Source: Variovorax jilinensis
GTDB lineage: Bacteria > Pseudomonadota > Gammaproteobacteria > Burkholderiales > Burkholderiaceae_C
Direction of reading: 5' to 3'
Length of the DNA: 64,000 nucleotides
Assembly: GCF_030316885.1 (NCBI RefSeq)
Contig: NZ_JASZYQ010000001.1
Span: 992,001 to 1,056,000, forward strand
The position numbers and the translations under genes were made by a program. The notes under the pieces were generated by a model. That model saw only the letters and a program-made list of their open reading frames with translations. It did not search any database and was not told where the DNA came from. Each line of letters begins with the position of its first letter. The stretch's first letter is position 1. Positions 9,418 through 20,607 of the stretch are shown one piece after another.

Positions 9418-10818
9418 ATGCTCTCTCGTCCGCCGGCCCGATGGCCGGTCCTTTCCCTCGTGCTCGCGGCCACGCTGCTCGCAGCCGGCTGCGGCACCGT
9501 CGACATCGACCAGGCCCTGCGCGACACCGATGCGCGCACTGCCGCATTCACCCGCGGCGATCTCTCGCTCGCGCGCACGCCGGAGCAGCGCGCGGCTCGC
9601 GCTGCGCTGGCCGATTCGCTGCTGTCCGCGCCGCTGTCCGAAGACGACGCGGTGCGCCTGGCGCTGGTCAACAGCCCCGCGCTGCAGGCGCTGCTGGCCG
9701 AGCGCTGGGCCGAGCTGGCGGCGGCCGACCAGGCCGGACGGCCGGTCAATCCGCTGTTCAAGTTCGAGCGCCTGCGGCTCGGCGACGAGCTCGAGATCGG
9801 CCGGCTGCTGTCGGTGGGCCTCGTCGACCTCCTGCTGCTGCCGCAACGGCTCTCGCTCTCGAAGAGCCTGAGCGAGCAGGCCCGGCTGCAACTGGCGGCC
9901 AGCGTGGTCGACCAGGTGACGCAGGTGCGACAGGCCTGGGTGCGTGCGGTCGCGGCGGGGCAGTCGCTGGCCTATGCGAAGCAGGTGGCGGAGGCTGCGG
10001 ATGCCGGCGCCGAACTGGCGCGCCGCATGCAGCAGGCCGGCAACTTCAGCCGCCTGCAGCAGGCGCGCCAGCAGGTGTTCGAGGCCGATGCGGGCATCCA
10101 GCGCACGCAGGCCGAGCAGGCCGCGGTCGCGAGCCGCGAGGCGCTGGTTCGGGTACTGGGCCTCGACGATGCGCAGGCCGCGCGGCTGGTTCTGCCGCCC
10201 CGCCTGCCCGAGCTGCCGCGCAAGCTGCGCGATGCCCTGGCGCTGGCGGCCGATGCCGGTTCGCAGCGCATCGACCTGCAGCTTGCGCGCGCGCGCCTCG
10301 ATGCCGCGGCGAAGTCGCAGGGTCTCGATCTGGTGCCGAGCTTCGTCGATGCCGAGCTCGGCGGCCGCCACGACAGCGTCTTCGCGGGCGACACGCGCGC
10401 GACCCGCAGCGGCTGGGAGCTCGACATCCGGCTGCCGCTGTTCGACCTCGGCACGAGCCGGCGCGACGCACTCGATGCGCAGGCGCTCGCGGCGCTGAAT
10501 CGCTACCAGGCCACCGCGCGCGGCGCCGCATCGCAGCTGCGCGAGGATTACGCCGGCTATCGCAGCGCATGGGCGCTCGCGCAGCGCCACCGCGACGAGA
10601 TCCTGCCGCTGCGCCAGCGCATCGCCGAGGAGAACCTGCTGCGCTACAACGGCATGCTGATCGGCGTCTTCGAGCTGCTGGCCGAGACGCGTGAGCAGAT
10701 CGCAGGCGTGCGCGCCGCGATCGATGCCGAGCAGCAGTTCTGGCTCGCCGATGCCGCACTCGCGGCTTCCCTGATCGGACGTCCGCCGACGTCCACCACC
10801 ACCTTCGAGACCCCATGA
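9418..10818 (+). CDS. TolC-family outer-membrane efflux lipoprotein of the copper island
   Basis: The ATG at 9418, preceded by GAGG, gives a lipoprotein signal with lipobox LAAG then Cys25, and 466 residues in all. An in-frame ATG at 9349 would bury this signal and is unlikely. The body is alpha-helical with long coiled-coil heptads and two related halves, as expected for the OEP fold, with a typical ESYR-like core replaced by AGYRSAWALAQRHRDEILP near the end. The stop overlaps the multicopper oxidase start (ATGA). No RND or adaptor gene is adjacent, so it may serve a distant pump or act with the oxidase in copper tolerance. Confidence 0.85.
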   Translation: MLSRPPARWPVLSLVLAATLLAAGCGTVDIDQALRDTDARTAAFTRGDLSLARTPEQRAARAALADSLLSAPLSEDDAVRLALVNSPALQALLAERWAELAAADQAGRPVNPLFKFERLRLGDELEIGRLLSVGLVDLLLLPQRLSLSKSLSEQARLQLAASVVDQVTQVRQAWVRAVAAGQSLAYAKQVAEAADAGAELARRMQQAGNFSRLQQARQQVFEADAGIQRTQAEQAAVASREALVRVLGLDDAQAARLVLPPRLPELPRKLRDALALAADAGSQRIDLQLARARLDAAAKSQGLDLVPSFVDAELGGRHDSVFAGDTRATRSGWELDIRLPLFDLGTSRRDALDAQALAALNRYQATARGAASQLREDYAGYRSAWALAQRHRDEILPLRQRIAEENLLRYNGMLIGVFELLAETREQIAGVRAAIDAEQQFWLADAALAASLIGRPPTSTTTFETP

Positions 10819-12218
10819 ACCCCCGACGCAAATTCCTCAGCGGCGCCGGCGCGATCGCGGGCGCCATGGCCACCGCCTCGGTCGCGCGCGCCGCGATGGC
10901 CGCGCTGCCCGAGCCGGTGCTGCAGACACGGCCCGACACCATGCCGCCGCTGCAGCCGGCCAGCGGCCGCCCCTACAACCCCGTGGTCACGCTCAACGGC
11001 TGGACCCTCCCCTGGCGCATGAACCAGGGCGTGAAGGAGTTCCACCTGGTGGCCGAGCCGGTCGTGCGCGAGATGGCGCCGGGCTTCAAGGCCAGGCTGT
11101 GGGGCTACAACGGGCAGTCGCCCGGTCCCACGATCGAGGTGGTGGAGGGCGATCGGGTGCGCATCTTCGTCACCAACCGGCTGCCCGAGGCCACCAGCAT
11201 CCACTGGCACGGCCAGCGGCTACCGAACGGCATGGACGGCGTGTCGGGTCTCACGCAGCCGGCCATCGCGCCCGGCAAGACCTTCGTCTACGAGTTCGTC
11301 GCGCGCCGGCCCGGCACCTTCATGTACCACCCGCATGCCGACGAGATGGTGCAGATGGCCATGGGCATGATGGGTTCGTGGATCACGCATCCCAGGGCGC
11401 CGAACCCGCTGATCGAGGCGGTCGACCGCGACTACGTTCTGCTGCTCAACGCCTACGACATCGAGCCCGGCAGCGCGACGCCGAAGATCGCGACCATGCT
11501 CGACTTCAACCTCTGGTCGTGGAACAGCCGCGTCTTCCCGGGCATCGATCCGCTGGTCGCGCGGCAGGGCGACAGGGTCCGCATCCGGGTCGGCAACCTC
11601 ACGATGACCAACCATCCGATGCACCTGCACGGCCACGAGTTCACTGTCACGGGCGGTGACGGCGGCCCGCGGCCGCTCGCGGCGCGCTGGCCCGAGGTGA
11701 CGGCCGACGTCGCGGTGGGCCAGATGCGGCAGCTCGAGTTCGTGGCCGACGAGGAGGGCGACTGGGCCTTCCACTGCCACAAGAGCCATCACACGATGAA
11801 CGCCATGGGCCACGATGTGCCCAACATGCTCGGCGTCGACCAGCGCGACCTGGCGGGCAAGTTGGCGCGGCTGGTACCGGGCTACATGGCGATGGGCGAG
11901 CGCGGCATGCACGAGATGAGCGAGATGGAGATGCCGCTGCCCGACAACACGCTGCCGATGATGGCCGGCGACGGGCCCTTCGGCCCGATCGGCATGGGCG
12001 GCATGTTCAGCGTGCTCAAGGTGCGCCGTGGCCAGCGTCGCGGCGACTACGCCGATCCGGGCTGGTTCCGGCATCCGCCCGGCACGCAGGCGCGCGAGGT
12101 GGCCGGACCGCCGCAGCCTGCGCCGCGCGCGCCCGATGCCACGTCCGACGCCCGCCCGGCGCGCGCCGGCGACACCGAGGTGCGGGTCCGCAAGCCGGGT
12201 CCGCATGCGGGCCATTGA
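10815..12218 (+). CDS. Tat-exported multicopper oxidase, copper-resistance type
   Basis: It has 467 residues. The N-terminus has a Tat-like signal (RRKFLSGAG then a hydrophobic stretch ending at RAAMA). All four copper-ligand motifs are present: HWHG at 130-133, HPH at 172-174, HPMHLHGH at 267-274 and HCHKSHH from 320. Type 1, 2 and 3 copper sites should therefore be intact. The C-terminal part is Met-rich (MAMGERGMHEMSEMEM), a usual sign of cuprous-ion binding. It is translationally coupled to the channel lipoprotein and followed by a CusF-like chaperone. The likely role is periplasmic oxidation of Cu(I) to the less toxic Cu(II). Confidence 0.92.
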   Translation: MNPRRKFLSGAGAIAGAMATASVARAAMAALPEPVLQTRPDTMPPLQPASGRPYNPVVTLNGWTLPWRMNQGVKEFHLVAEPVVREMAPGFKARLWGYNGQSPGPTIEVVEGDRVRIFVTNRLPEATSIHWHGQRLPNGMDGVSGLTQPAIAPGKTFVYEFVARRPGTFMYHPHADEMVQMAMGMMGSWITHPRAPNPLIEAVDRDYVLLLNAYDIEPGSATPKIATMLDFNLWSWNSRVFPGIDPLVARQGDRVRIRVGNLTMTNHPMHLHGHEFTVTGGDGGPRPLAARWPEVTADVAVGQMRQLEFVADEEGDWAFHCHKSHHTMNAMGHDVPNMLGVDQRDLAGKLARLVPGYMAMGERGMHEMSEMEMPLPDNTLPMMAGDGPFGPIGMGGMFSVLKVRRGQRRGDYADPGWFRHPPGTQAREVAGPPQPAPRAPDATSDARPARAGDTEVRVRKPGPHAGH

Positions 12219-12248
12219 TCTGCCATCCATTCAACGAAGCACATTGCC

Positions 12249-12557
12249 ATGAACACGTTCCCGAAGATGATCCTCGCGGCCGCCGCCGCCCTGATGCTCG
12301 CCGGCGCCGCCCACGCGCAGGCCGCCGCCGCCATGCCGCTCAGCGAGGGCGAAGTCCGCAAGGTCGACAAGGAGGCCGGCCGTCTGACGCTCGCGCACGG
12401 TCCGCTCGAAAACCTCGACATGCCCGGCATGACGATGGTGTTCCGGGTTGCCGACGGCGCCATGCTCGACGCGGTCCGACCCGGCGACAAGGTACGCTTC
12501 CACGCCGAGCAGATCCAGGGGCGACTCACAGTGACGCGGATCGAAGCGGCGCGCTGA
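12249..12557 (+). CDS. CusF-like periplasmic copper-binding protein
   Basis: A 102-residue protein with a cleavable signal (residues 1-23, LAGAAHAQ) and the small beta-barrel pattern of CusF: LTLAHGPLENLDMPGMTMVF, with the histidine and two methionines that hold Cu(I) in this family. A tryptophan ligand as in the E. coli protein is not seen in the same segment. It starts 30 bases after the multicopper oxidase stop, in the same operon, and probably hands copper between periplasmic partners. Confidence 0.88.
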   Translation: MNTFPKMILAAAAALMLAGAAHAQAAAAMPLSEGEVRKVDKEAGRLTLAHGPLENLDMPGMTMVFRVADGAMLDAVRPGDKVRFHAEQIQGRLTVTRIEAAR

Positions 12558-12618
12558 CGGCGCGGGCGGGTGCCGGGTACAGTCGCAGGCATCCCATCGA
12601 CCTGTCGGAAGTCTGTTC

Positions 12619-14961
12619 ATGCGTCGTGCCGCATCCCTGTTTCTCGTCGTTCTGGTCGCTGCATGCACCACTTTGGCCATCGACCGCTTCGACCAGCTCT
12701 ACGGCCCTTCGGACCCCAAGCGCTTCGACCATCCCCTGGTGCCTGCGGCCGGCGAGTCCTATGCCCAGACGATCCAGCCGATCCTGGACCGGCGTTGCGT
12801 GGTCTGCCACGCCTGCTACGACGCGCCGTGCCAGCTCAAGACGACCGCCTGGGAAGGCCTGGCGCGCGGCGCCAGCCAGACGCCGGTCTACGACGCTTCG
12901 CGGCTGCTCGCGGCGCAGCCGACGCGGCTCTTCGTCGATGCGCAGCAGCCTTCGGAATGGCGCGACCTGGGCTTCTTCCCGGTGCTCAACGAGCATGCGC
13001 CGACCGCCGAGGCCAATCGTGCCGCGAGCCTCATGCACCGCCTGCTGGTGCTGAAGGAGAAGAACCCGCTGCCCACGCACGGCGTGGTCGGCGGCGGGCT
13101 CGATTTCACGATCGACCGCGAGGCGATGTGCCCGGTCGGCGCCCAGATCGACGACTACGAACGCAAGATGCCGCTGGCCGGCATGCCTTTCGGACTGCCC
13201 GGGCTGGCGCCGGTCGAGCAGGACGTGCTCAAGCGCTGGATCGAACGCGGCGCGCCGTTCGAGGGCCCGCCCGCGCTGACGCCGCTGGCGCTGCAGCGCA
13301 TCGCGATGTGGGAGCGCTTCTTCAACGGCGATTCGATGAAGGACCGGCTCTTCAGCCGCTACGCCTACGAGCACCTGTTCCTGGCGCACCTGTATTTCGA
13401 CGACGACGCCGGGCGCCAGTTCTTCAAGCTGGTGCGTTCGGTCACGCCGCCGGGCCAGCCGGTGCAACTGATCGCGAGCCGGCGGCCGGTGGACGATCCC
13501 GGCGTCGAGCGCGTGTACTACCGCCTGGTGCCGGAGCGCGAGACCATCGTCGCCAAGACCCACATGCCCTATGCGCTCGGTGCCGCGCGCATGGCCCGCT
13601 GGCGCGCGCTGTTCCACGATGCGCCGTTCACGGTCGACCGGCTGCCGGGCTACAGCGCCGACACCGCGGCCAATCCGTTCTCGACCTTCGCGGCGCTGCC
13701 GGTGGACGCGCGCTACCGCTTCATGCTGGACGAGGCCGAGTTCACGATCATGGGCTTCATCAAGGGGCCCGTGTGCCGCGGCCAGATGGCGCTCGACGTC
13801 ATCGAGGATCGCTTCTGGGTCACCTTCGCGGCACCTGGCAGCCGTGCCGACAGCGAACAGGCCGAACTGCTGTCGCGCGACCGCAACCTGCTGCGGCTGC
13901 CCACCGGCAGCAGCAACGAGCGGGTCCTGGCGCCGTGGCTCGAATACGCGCGGCTCGAGAACCAGTACCTGCGCGTGAAGACCGACTTCCTTGCGCGTGC
14001 CCTGAGTGGGCCCGAGAAGCTCGACCTGCGCCTGATGTGGGACGGCGACGGCCGCAACGACAACGCCGGACTCACGGTCTTCAGGCACTTCGACAGCGCC
14101 AGCGTGGTGAAGGGCCTGGTCGGCGATGCGCCCAAGACCGCCTGGGTCATCGGCTATCCGCTGCTCGAGCGCATCCACTACCTGCTGGTGGCCAACTACG
14201 ACGTCTTCGGCAACGTCGGCCACCAGCTCAACTCGCGTCTCTACATGGACTTCCTGCGCATGGAGGGCGAGTTCAACTTCCTGATCCTGCTGCCCCAGGC
14301 GCAGCGCATCGCGACGCGCGATCAGTGGTACCGCGCCGACAGCCAGGCCACACGCGAGCAGGTCTACGGCGGGCCGTCGACCACGCTGCCGGTCGAAAGC
14401 GGCATCCGCTACCAGACCGCCGACCCGCGGCTCGAACTGCTCGGCATGATGAAGGCGCGCCTCGCGCCGGTGCTGGCGACGAACTTCGCGCTCGACCGCG
14501 CGCCGCCGGCGCTGCAGCCGTCGTTGCGCCAGGTCGAGGCGGTGCGCGGTCCGGGGCTGCAGTGGCTGCCCGAGGAAGCCGCGCTGGTGGTCGAAGGCCC
14601 TGGCGTCGCGCCCGCCACCTACAGCCTGCTGCGCAACACGGCGCATGCCACCGTGTCGCACCTGGTCGGCGAGCGCAAGGAACTGCTTCCCGACGAGAAC
14701 ACGCTGACCCTGGTGCCCGGCGTCATCGGCGCCTATCCGAATGCCTTCTACCGTGTGAGTCCGGCGCAGCTGCCCGCGCTGGCCGAGGCGATCGGCAAGC
14801 TGCGTTCCGAGGCCGACTACGCGGCCTTCTCCGAACGCTTCGCGGTGCGCCGCACCAACCCCGAGTTCTGGGCGGTCAGCGACGGGCTGGTCGAGCGCTA
14901 CCGGCGCGACCAGCCACTGCAGGCCGGCATCCTGGACTTGAACCGCTTCGAGAACCGCTGA
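12619..14961 (+). CDS. cti: Fatty acid cis/trans isomerase (haem c, periplasmic)
   Basis: This 780-residue protein matches the Cti family in length and landmarks: an N-terminal export signal with a possible lipobox (VAAC16), a haem-c site CVVCH at residues 60-64, and a long conserved body. Cti converts cis-unsaturated membrane acyl chains to trans in the periplasm, which quickly stiffens the membrane under solvent, heat or metal stress. It starts 61 bases after the CusF-like gene and ends 21 bases from the convergent cueR stop. Its place inside a copper island suggests it is part of the metal-stress response here. Confidence 0.92.
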   Translation: MRRAASLFLVVLVAACTTLAIDRFDQLYGPSDPKRFDHPLVPAAGESYAQTIQPILDRRCVVCHACYDAPCQLKTTAWEGLARGASQTPVYDASRLLAAQPTRLFVDAQQPSEWRDLGFFPVLNEHAPTAEANRAASLMHRLLVLKEKNPLPTHGVVGGGLDFTIDREAMCPVGAQIDDYERKMPLAGMPFGLPGLAPVEQDVLKRWIERGAPFEGPPALTPLALQRIAMWERFFNGDSMKDRLFSRYAYEHLFLAHLYFDDDAGRQFFKLVRSVTPPGQPVQLIASRRPVDDPGVERVYYRLVPERETIVAKTHMPYALGAARMARWRALFHDAPFTVDRLPGYSADTAANPFSTFAALPVDARYRFMLDEAEFTIMGFIKGPVCRGQMALDVIEDRFWVTFAAPGSRADSEQAELLSRDRNLLRLPTGSSNERVLAPWLEYARLENQYLRVKTDFLARALSGPEKLDLRLMWDGDGRNDNAGLTVFRHFDSASVVKGLVGDAPKTAWVIGYPLLERIHYLLVANYDVFGNVGHQLNSRLYMDFLRMEGEFNFLILLPQAQRIATRDQWYRADSQATREQVYGGPSTTLPVESGIRYQTADPRLELLGMMKARLAPVLATNFALDRAPPALQPSLRQVEAVRGPGLQWLPEEAALVVEGPGVAPATYSLLRNTAHATVSHLVGERKELLPDENTLTLVPGVIGAYPNAFYRVSPAQLPALAEAIGKLRSEADYAAFSERFAVRRTNPEFWAVSDGLVERYRRDQPLQAGILDLNRFENR

Positions 14962-14982
14962 GGGAACGCGGCGCCTTCGCGC

Positions 14983-15378
14983 TCAGGACCCCAGCTCGTC
15001 GAGGATCGGGCAATCCGGCCGATGGTCGCCGTGGCAGCAGTCGGCGAGCCGCTCCAGCGTGCGCTTCATGGCGCTCATCTGCTCGATGCGGTGATGCAGG
15101 TCCTGCGCATGGGCGAGCGCGATGCGCTTCACGTCGGCGCTGGCGCGCTCCTTGTTCTGCCACAGCTTCAGCAGCTCGGCGATCTCGGCCATGCTGAATC
15201 CGAGGTCGCGCGCGCGCCGGATGAAGCGCAGCGTGTGGACGTTGCTGTCCGTGTATTGCCGGTAGCCCGCATCGGTGCGGGCCACCTCGGGCAGCAGGCC
15301 CAGCGATTCGTAGTGCCGGACCATCTTGGCCGACACGCCCGAGCGCGCCGCCGCGGTGCCGATGTTGAACGGTTCCAT
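14983..15378 (-). CDS. cueR: Copper-responsive MerR-family regulator
   Basis: A 131-residue MerR protein: winged-helix N-terminus (IGTAAARSGVSAKMVRHYES), a dimerisation helix, and a C-terminal metal loop with Cys114/Cys115, the intervening HGDH, and Cys123, the two-cysteine spacing of Cu(I)/Ag(I) sensors. It lies 2 bases after the copA stop on the same strand, so it is the second gene of a copA-cueR transcript and is likely induced with its own target. The operator it should bind is upstream of copA. Confidence 0.9.
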   Translation of the reverse strand: MEPFNIGTAAARSGVSAKMVRHYESLGLLPEVARTDAGYRQYTDSNVHTLRFIRRARDLGFSMAEIAELLKLWQNKERASADVKRIALAHAQDLHHRIEQMSAMKRTLERLADCCHGDHRPDCPILDELGS

Positions 15379-15380
15379 GC

Positions 15381-17627
<2,247 letters not shown>

Positions 17628-17672
17628 CTTGAAAGGGGTCCTTCCGGCCGCGATGCGTGCGGCTTCGGAAGA

Positions 17673-17703
17673 AGTGTCAACCTTACCATCATGGAAAGGT
17701 CAA
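17673..17703 (-). promoter_or_regulatory. CueR-type promoter and operator of copA-cueR
   Basis: On the minus strand a -35 TTGACC (17698-17703) and a weak -10 GACACT (17673-17678) are 19 bases apart, the over-long spacing that MerR regulators correct. The spacer holds a dyad at 17680-17700 with half-sites ACCTTTCC and GGTAAGGT (one mismatch) around 5 bases, very close to the known copA operator of enteric bacteria. It is about 50 bases before the copA ATG. Confidence 0.85.
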
Positions 17704-17732
17704 CCCTTTCGGCGACGCGATGGCGTCGCGCG

Positions 17733-19031
17733 TCAGCGCCGGAGCATGTCGCTCGCCGTGACCATCGGCGCGGCATTGCCCCAGGCGCCGCGCACGAAGC
17801 TCAGCACGGCGGCCACGTCCTCGTCGTCGAGCACCTGGTTGAACGGCGGCATGCCGTAGGGCCGTGGATTGCCCGCAGTGGCCGGCAGGAAGCCGCCGTG
17901 CCGCACGATCTGGATCAGGTTGACCGGCGAATCCATCAGCACCGCGCGATTGCCGGCGAGCGGCGGGTAGGCGCCCTCGGCACCCTGGCCGACGTCGCCG
18001 TGGCAGTAGGCGCAGCGCTGGTCGTAGACCTTCTCGCCGCGCGCCATCACCCGCGGGTCGCGCGGTCCGGCCGCAGCCCTCGATCGCCCCGGCGCGGCGG
18101 CAGCAGCATCGGCATCGGCCTCGGGCAGAGCCTTCAGGTAGCCGGCCATCGCCCGCAGGTCGGCCTCGTCGAGGTGCTGGGTGCTGCGGAACACCACGTC
18201 GGCCATCGGCCCCATGACCGAGCCGCGGGCCGAGGTGCCGGTCTTGAGCAGCGCGACGATGTCGTGCGGGTTCCATCCCGCCACGCCGGCCTCGCGCGCC
18301 GAGGCCAGCGAGGGCGCATACCAGTTCTCGACCGGGATCAGGCCGCCCGAGAGGCCCAGCCTTTCCTGCGTGGCGCCGAGCACGTTGCGCGTGCCGTGGC
18401 AGGCGATGCAGTGGCCCAGGCCCTCGACCAGGTAGGCGCCGCGGTTCCATTCGGCCGGCTGCGCCGGATCGGGCGCGAAGCTGCCCGGCTTGAACGACAG
18501 TGCCCGCCACACGGCAAGCGCGGCCTGCGTGTCGTAGGGAAAGCGCAGCCGGTGCGGCGGATTCGGCGACGCGTCCGGCGGCAGGCTGCGCAGGTACGCG
18601 AAGATCGCGTCCGAATCCTCGCGCGTCACGCGCGTGAAGCTCGGGTACGGAAAGGCCGGGTAGAGCAGGCGCCCGTCCTTCGAGCGGCCGTTGTGCATCG
18701 CGCGCCAGAAGTGCGCTGCGTTCCAGCTGCCGATGCCGGCCTTCGGGTCGGGCGTGAGGTTGCTCGAGAACACGGTGCCGAAGGGCGTCTCGATGCCGAC
18801 ACCGCCCGCATAGTCGGCGCCGCCGCGTGCCGTGTGGCAGCCCGCGCAGTTGCCTGCCAGCGCGAGGTAGCGGCCGCGCTCGACGGTCGCCGCGTCGGGC
18901 TTCCATTCGGCGGCTGCGGCCGCAGGGTCGGGCAGCGGGTCCTCGCCGCGCAGGTTCAGCGCCACGACGGCGACCAGCACCGCGATGGCCAGCGCCACGA
19001 TGAAGATCAGCAGTTGGAAAGGACGTCGCAT
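17733..19031 (-). CDS. Membrane-anchored tri-haem c-type cytochrome
   Basis: It has 432 residues. An N-terminal uncleaved or signal membrane segment (residues 5-26) is followed by three haem sites, CAGCH at 62-66, CIACH at 208-212 and CAYCH at 340-344. This layout is that of the cytochrome subunit of membrane alcohol, aldehyde or gluconate dehydrogenases, which passes electrons from a periplasmic dehydrogenase to ubiquinone or an oxidase. No dehydrogenase gene is adjacent; its only partner is a di-haem cytochrome 6 bases upstream in the same operon. It reads away from copA on the same strand behind the copA promoter region. Confidence 0.9.
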   Translation of the reverse strand: MRRPFQLLIFIVALAIAVLVAVVALNLRGEDPLPDPAAAAAEWKPDAATVERGRYLALAGNCAGCHTARGGADYAGGVGIETPFGTVFSSNLTPDPKAGIGSWNAAHFWRAMHNGRSKDGRLLYPAFPYPSFTRVTREDSDAIFAYLRSLPPDASPNPPHRLRFPYDTQAALAVWRALSFKPGSFAPDPAQPAEWNRGAYLVEGLGHCIACHGTRNVLGATQERLGLSGGLIPVENWYAPSLASAREAGVAGWNPHDIVALLKTGTSARGSVMGPMADVVFRSTQHLDEADLRAMAGYLKALPEADADAAAAAPGRSRAAAGPRDPRVMARGEKVYDQRCAYCHGDVGQGAEGAYPPLAGNRAVLMDSPVNLIQIVRHGGFLPATAGNPRPYGMPPFNQVLDDEDVAAVLSFVRGAWGNAAPMVTASDMLRR

Positions 19032-19037
19032 GGGCGT

Positions 19038-19775
19038 TCAGCGCGGCATCGCGCTGCAGGGCTGCGGCAGCGGACCCGGCAGGGCCGCGACCGCGTGGGA
19101 ATCGGCGGGAACCGGCTGCAGCGCGAGCCAGCTGGTCACGGCGTTGATGTCGGCGGTGGAGAGCTTGCGTCCCACCTCGGCCATGCAGTCGGGCGCGGGC
19201 GCGCGCCGGTCGTGCGTGAGCCAGGCGCCGAGCTGCGACGAGAGGTAGAGGCGCGGCAGCCCGAGCAGGCCCGGAATGCCCGGCTGCACGCCCGTGAGCG
19301 CCTGCCCGTGGCACTGCGTGCAGGCCGGGATGCCGCGTTGCGCATCGCCCTCGAAGACCAGGGCACGGCCGCGCGCGAGCATGGCGGCGGAGGCGTCGCT
19401 GTCAGCGGGCACGCGCGGATAGGGCAGGTCCAGCCCGGCGAAATAGGCTGCGAGCTCGCGCAGGTAGTCGTCCGACAGGTGCTGCACCATGCGGGTCATG
19501 TCGGCATTGAAGCGCCGCCCGTCGCGAAAGCTCTGCAGCTGGTTGAAAAGGTAGCCCGCGGGCTTGCCCGACAGTCGCGGGAAATAGCCGCCGTCGGTGC
19601 TCGCGCCCTCGCGGCCGTGGCAGGCGATGCAGGCCGCGGCGCGCTGGGCGATGGTGTCGGGGAGCTGCATCGGCGGGGTGGCGGCAGACGACGCCGTCGC
19701 GCCGGCCACCGCGAGCAGCAGCAACGGCAGCGCCAGGCAGCGCCACGACGATGGCAGGAAGCGGAAATGGATCAT
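19038..19775 (-). CDS. Di-haem c-type cytochrome (c4-like)
   Basis: The ATG at 19775 puts a signal peptide at residues 1-31 (LPLLLLAVAGATASSA) and leaves 245 residues; an in-frame upstream start at 19805 would bury it. Haem sites are CIACH at 49-53 and CTQCH at 152-156, in two similar halves as in cytochrome c4. It is periplasmic and probably exchanges electrons with the tri-haem cytochrome encoded next. Which terminal oxidase or donor it serves cannot be told from here. Confidence 0.88.
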   Translation of the reverse strand: MIHFRFLPSSWRCLALPLLLLAVAGATASSAATPPMQLPDTIAQRAAACIACHGREGASTDGGYFPRLSGKPAGYLFNQLQSFRDGRRFNADMTRMVQHLSDDYLRELAAYFAGLDLPYPRVPADSDASAAMLARGRALVFEGDAQRGIPACTQCHGQALTGVQPGIPGLLGLPRLYLSSQLGAWLTHDRRAPAPDCMAEVGRKLSTADINAVTSWLALQPVPADSHAVAALPGPLPQPCSAMPR

Positions 19776-19872
19776 GAGCTGCGACTGTCGGCGATGGGCG
19801 GGCAAAAGAACAGGGTCAGTGCTGCGTGATTCGACCGGATCAGTTGCGCACGCGAGCGGCTACAGTCGCCCG

Positions 19873-20607
19873 ATGCACTTCCGATACGTCCAGATGCCCG
19901 GCTGGGCCCGCCTGCTGATCAGCGCCGCGATCGGCCTCGCGCTGGGCTTCGGGCTGGGTCTGCTGCCGAATCCTTCGGACGGCGTGGCGCGCGGCCTGAT
20001 CGGATGGTGCGCGGGTGCCGCGGCCTACCTGCTGCCGGCCTGGTGGCTGGCCGAGCATTCCAACGCCGAGCGCACGCGCTCGCGGGCCCAGTCGCAGGAC
20101 CAGCCGAGCGCGCTGATCCTGGCCATCATGGTCAGCGTCATCGCGGTCAGCATGGGCGTGATCGCGATGCTGCTGCAGCGCGTGCCCCAGCTTTGCGGCG
20201 CAGAGCGGGCGGGCCATATCGCGCTCGGGCTGCTGGCGCTCGGCGGCTCGTGGCTGATGATCCACACGATCTACGCCTTCCACTACGCGCACCGCTACTA
20301 CCAGTCCGAGATGGACCCGGCGACCGAAGGGCCGGGCCTGCAGTTCCCGGGCAAGCTCGAGCCCGACTATTTCGACTTTCTCTACCATTCCTTCGTGGTC
20401 GGCATGACCTCGCAGGTGTCGGACGTGCAGGTCAGCTCGCGCGAGATGCGGCGCATCACGCTGGTCCATGGCGTGCTGTCGTTCGTGTTCAACCTGCTGG
20501 TGCTGGCCATGTCGATCAACGTCGTCGCATCGCTGATGCAGAACTCGGGGGACGGCGGCTCATCGGGCGGCGGCACGACGGCCCAGCTTCACCAGTCCTG
20601 TCGATAG
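19873..20607 (+). CDS. DUF1345 multi-spanning membrane protein
   Basis: The ATG at 19873 gives 244 residues; longer in-frame starts run back into the opposite-strand cytochrome gene. There are about five membrane segments (near 14-34, 45-60, 85-107, 120-140 and the last near 210-230) and the family signature YAFHYAHRYY followed by DYFDFLYHSFVVGMTSQVSD. The biochemical role of DUF1345 is unknown. Its last 48 bases overlap the end of the convergent EamA gene. Confidence 0.88.
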   Translation: MHFRYVQMPGWARLLISAAIGLALGFGLGLLPNPSDGVARGLIGWCAGAAAYLLPAWWLAEHSNAERTRSRAQSQDQPSALILAIMVSVIAVSMGVIAMLLQRVPQLCGAERAGHIALGLLALGGSWLMIHTIYAFHYAHRYYQSEMDPATEGPGLQFPGKLEPDYFDFLYHSFVVGMTSQVSDVQVSSREMRRITLVHGVLSFVFNLLVLAMSINVVASLMQNSGDGGSSGGGTTAQLHQSCR

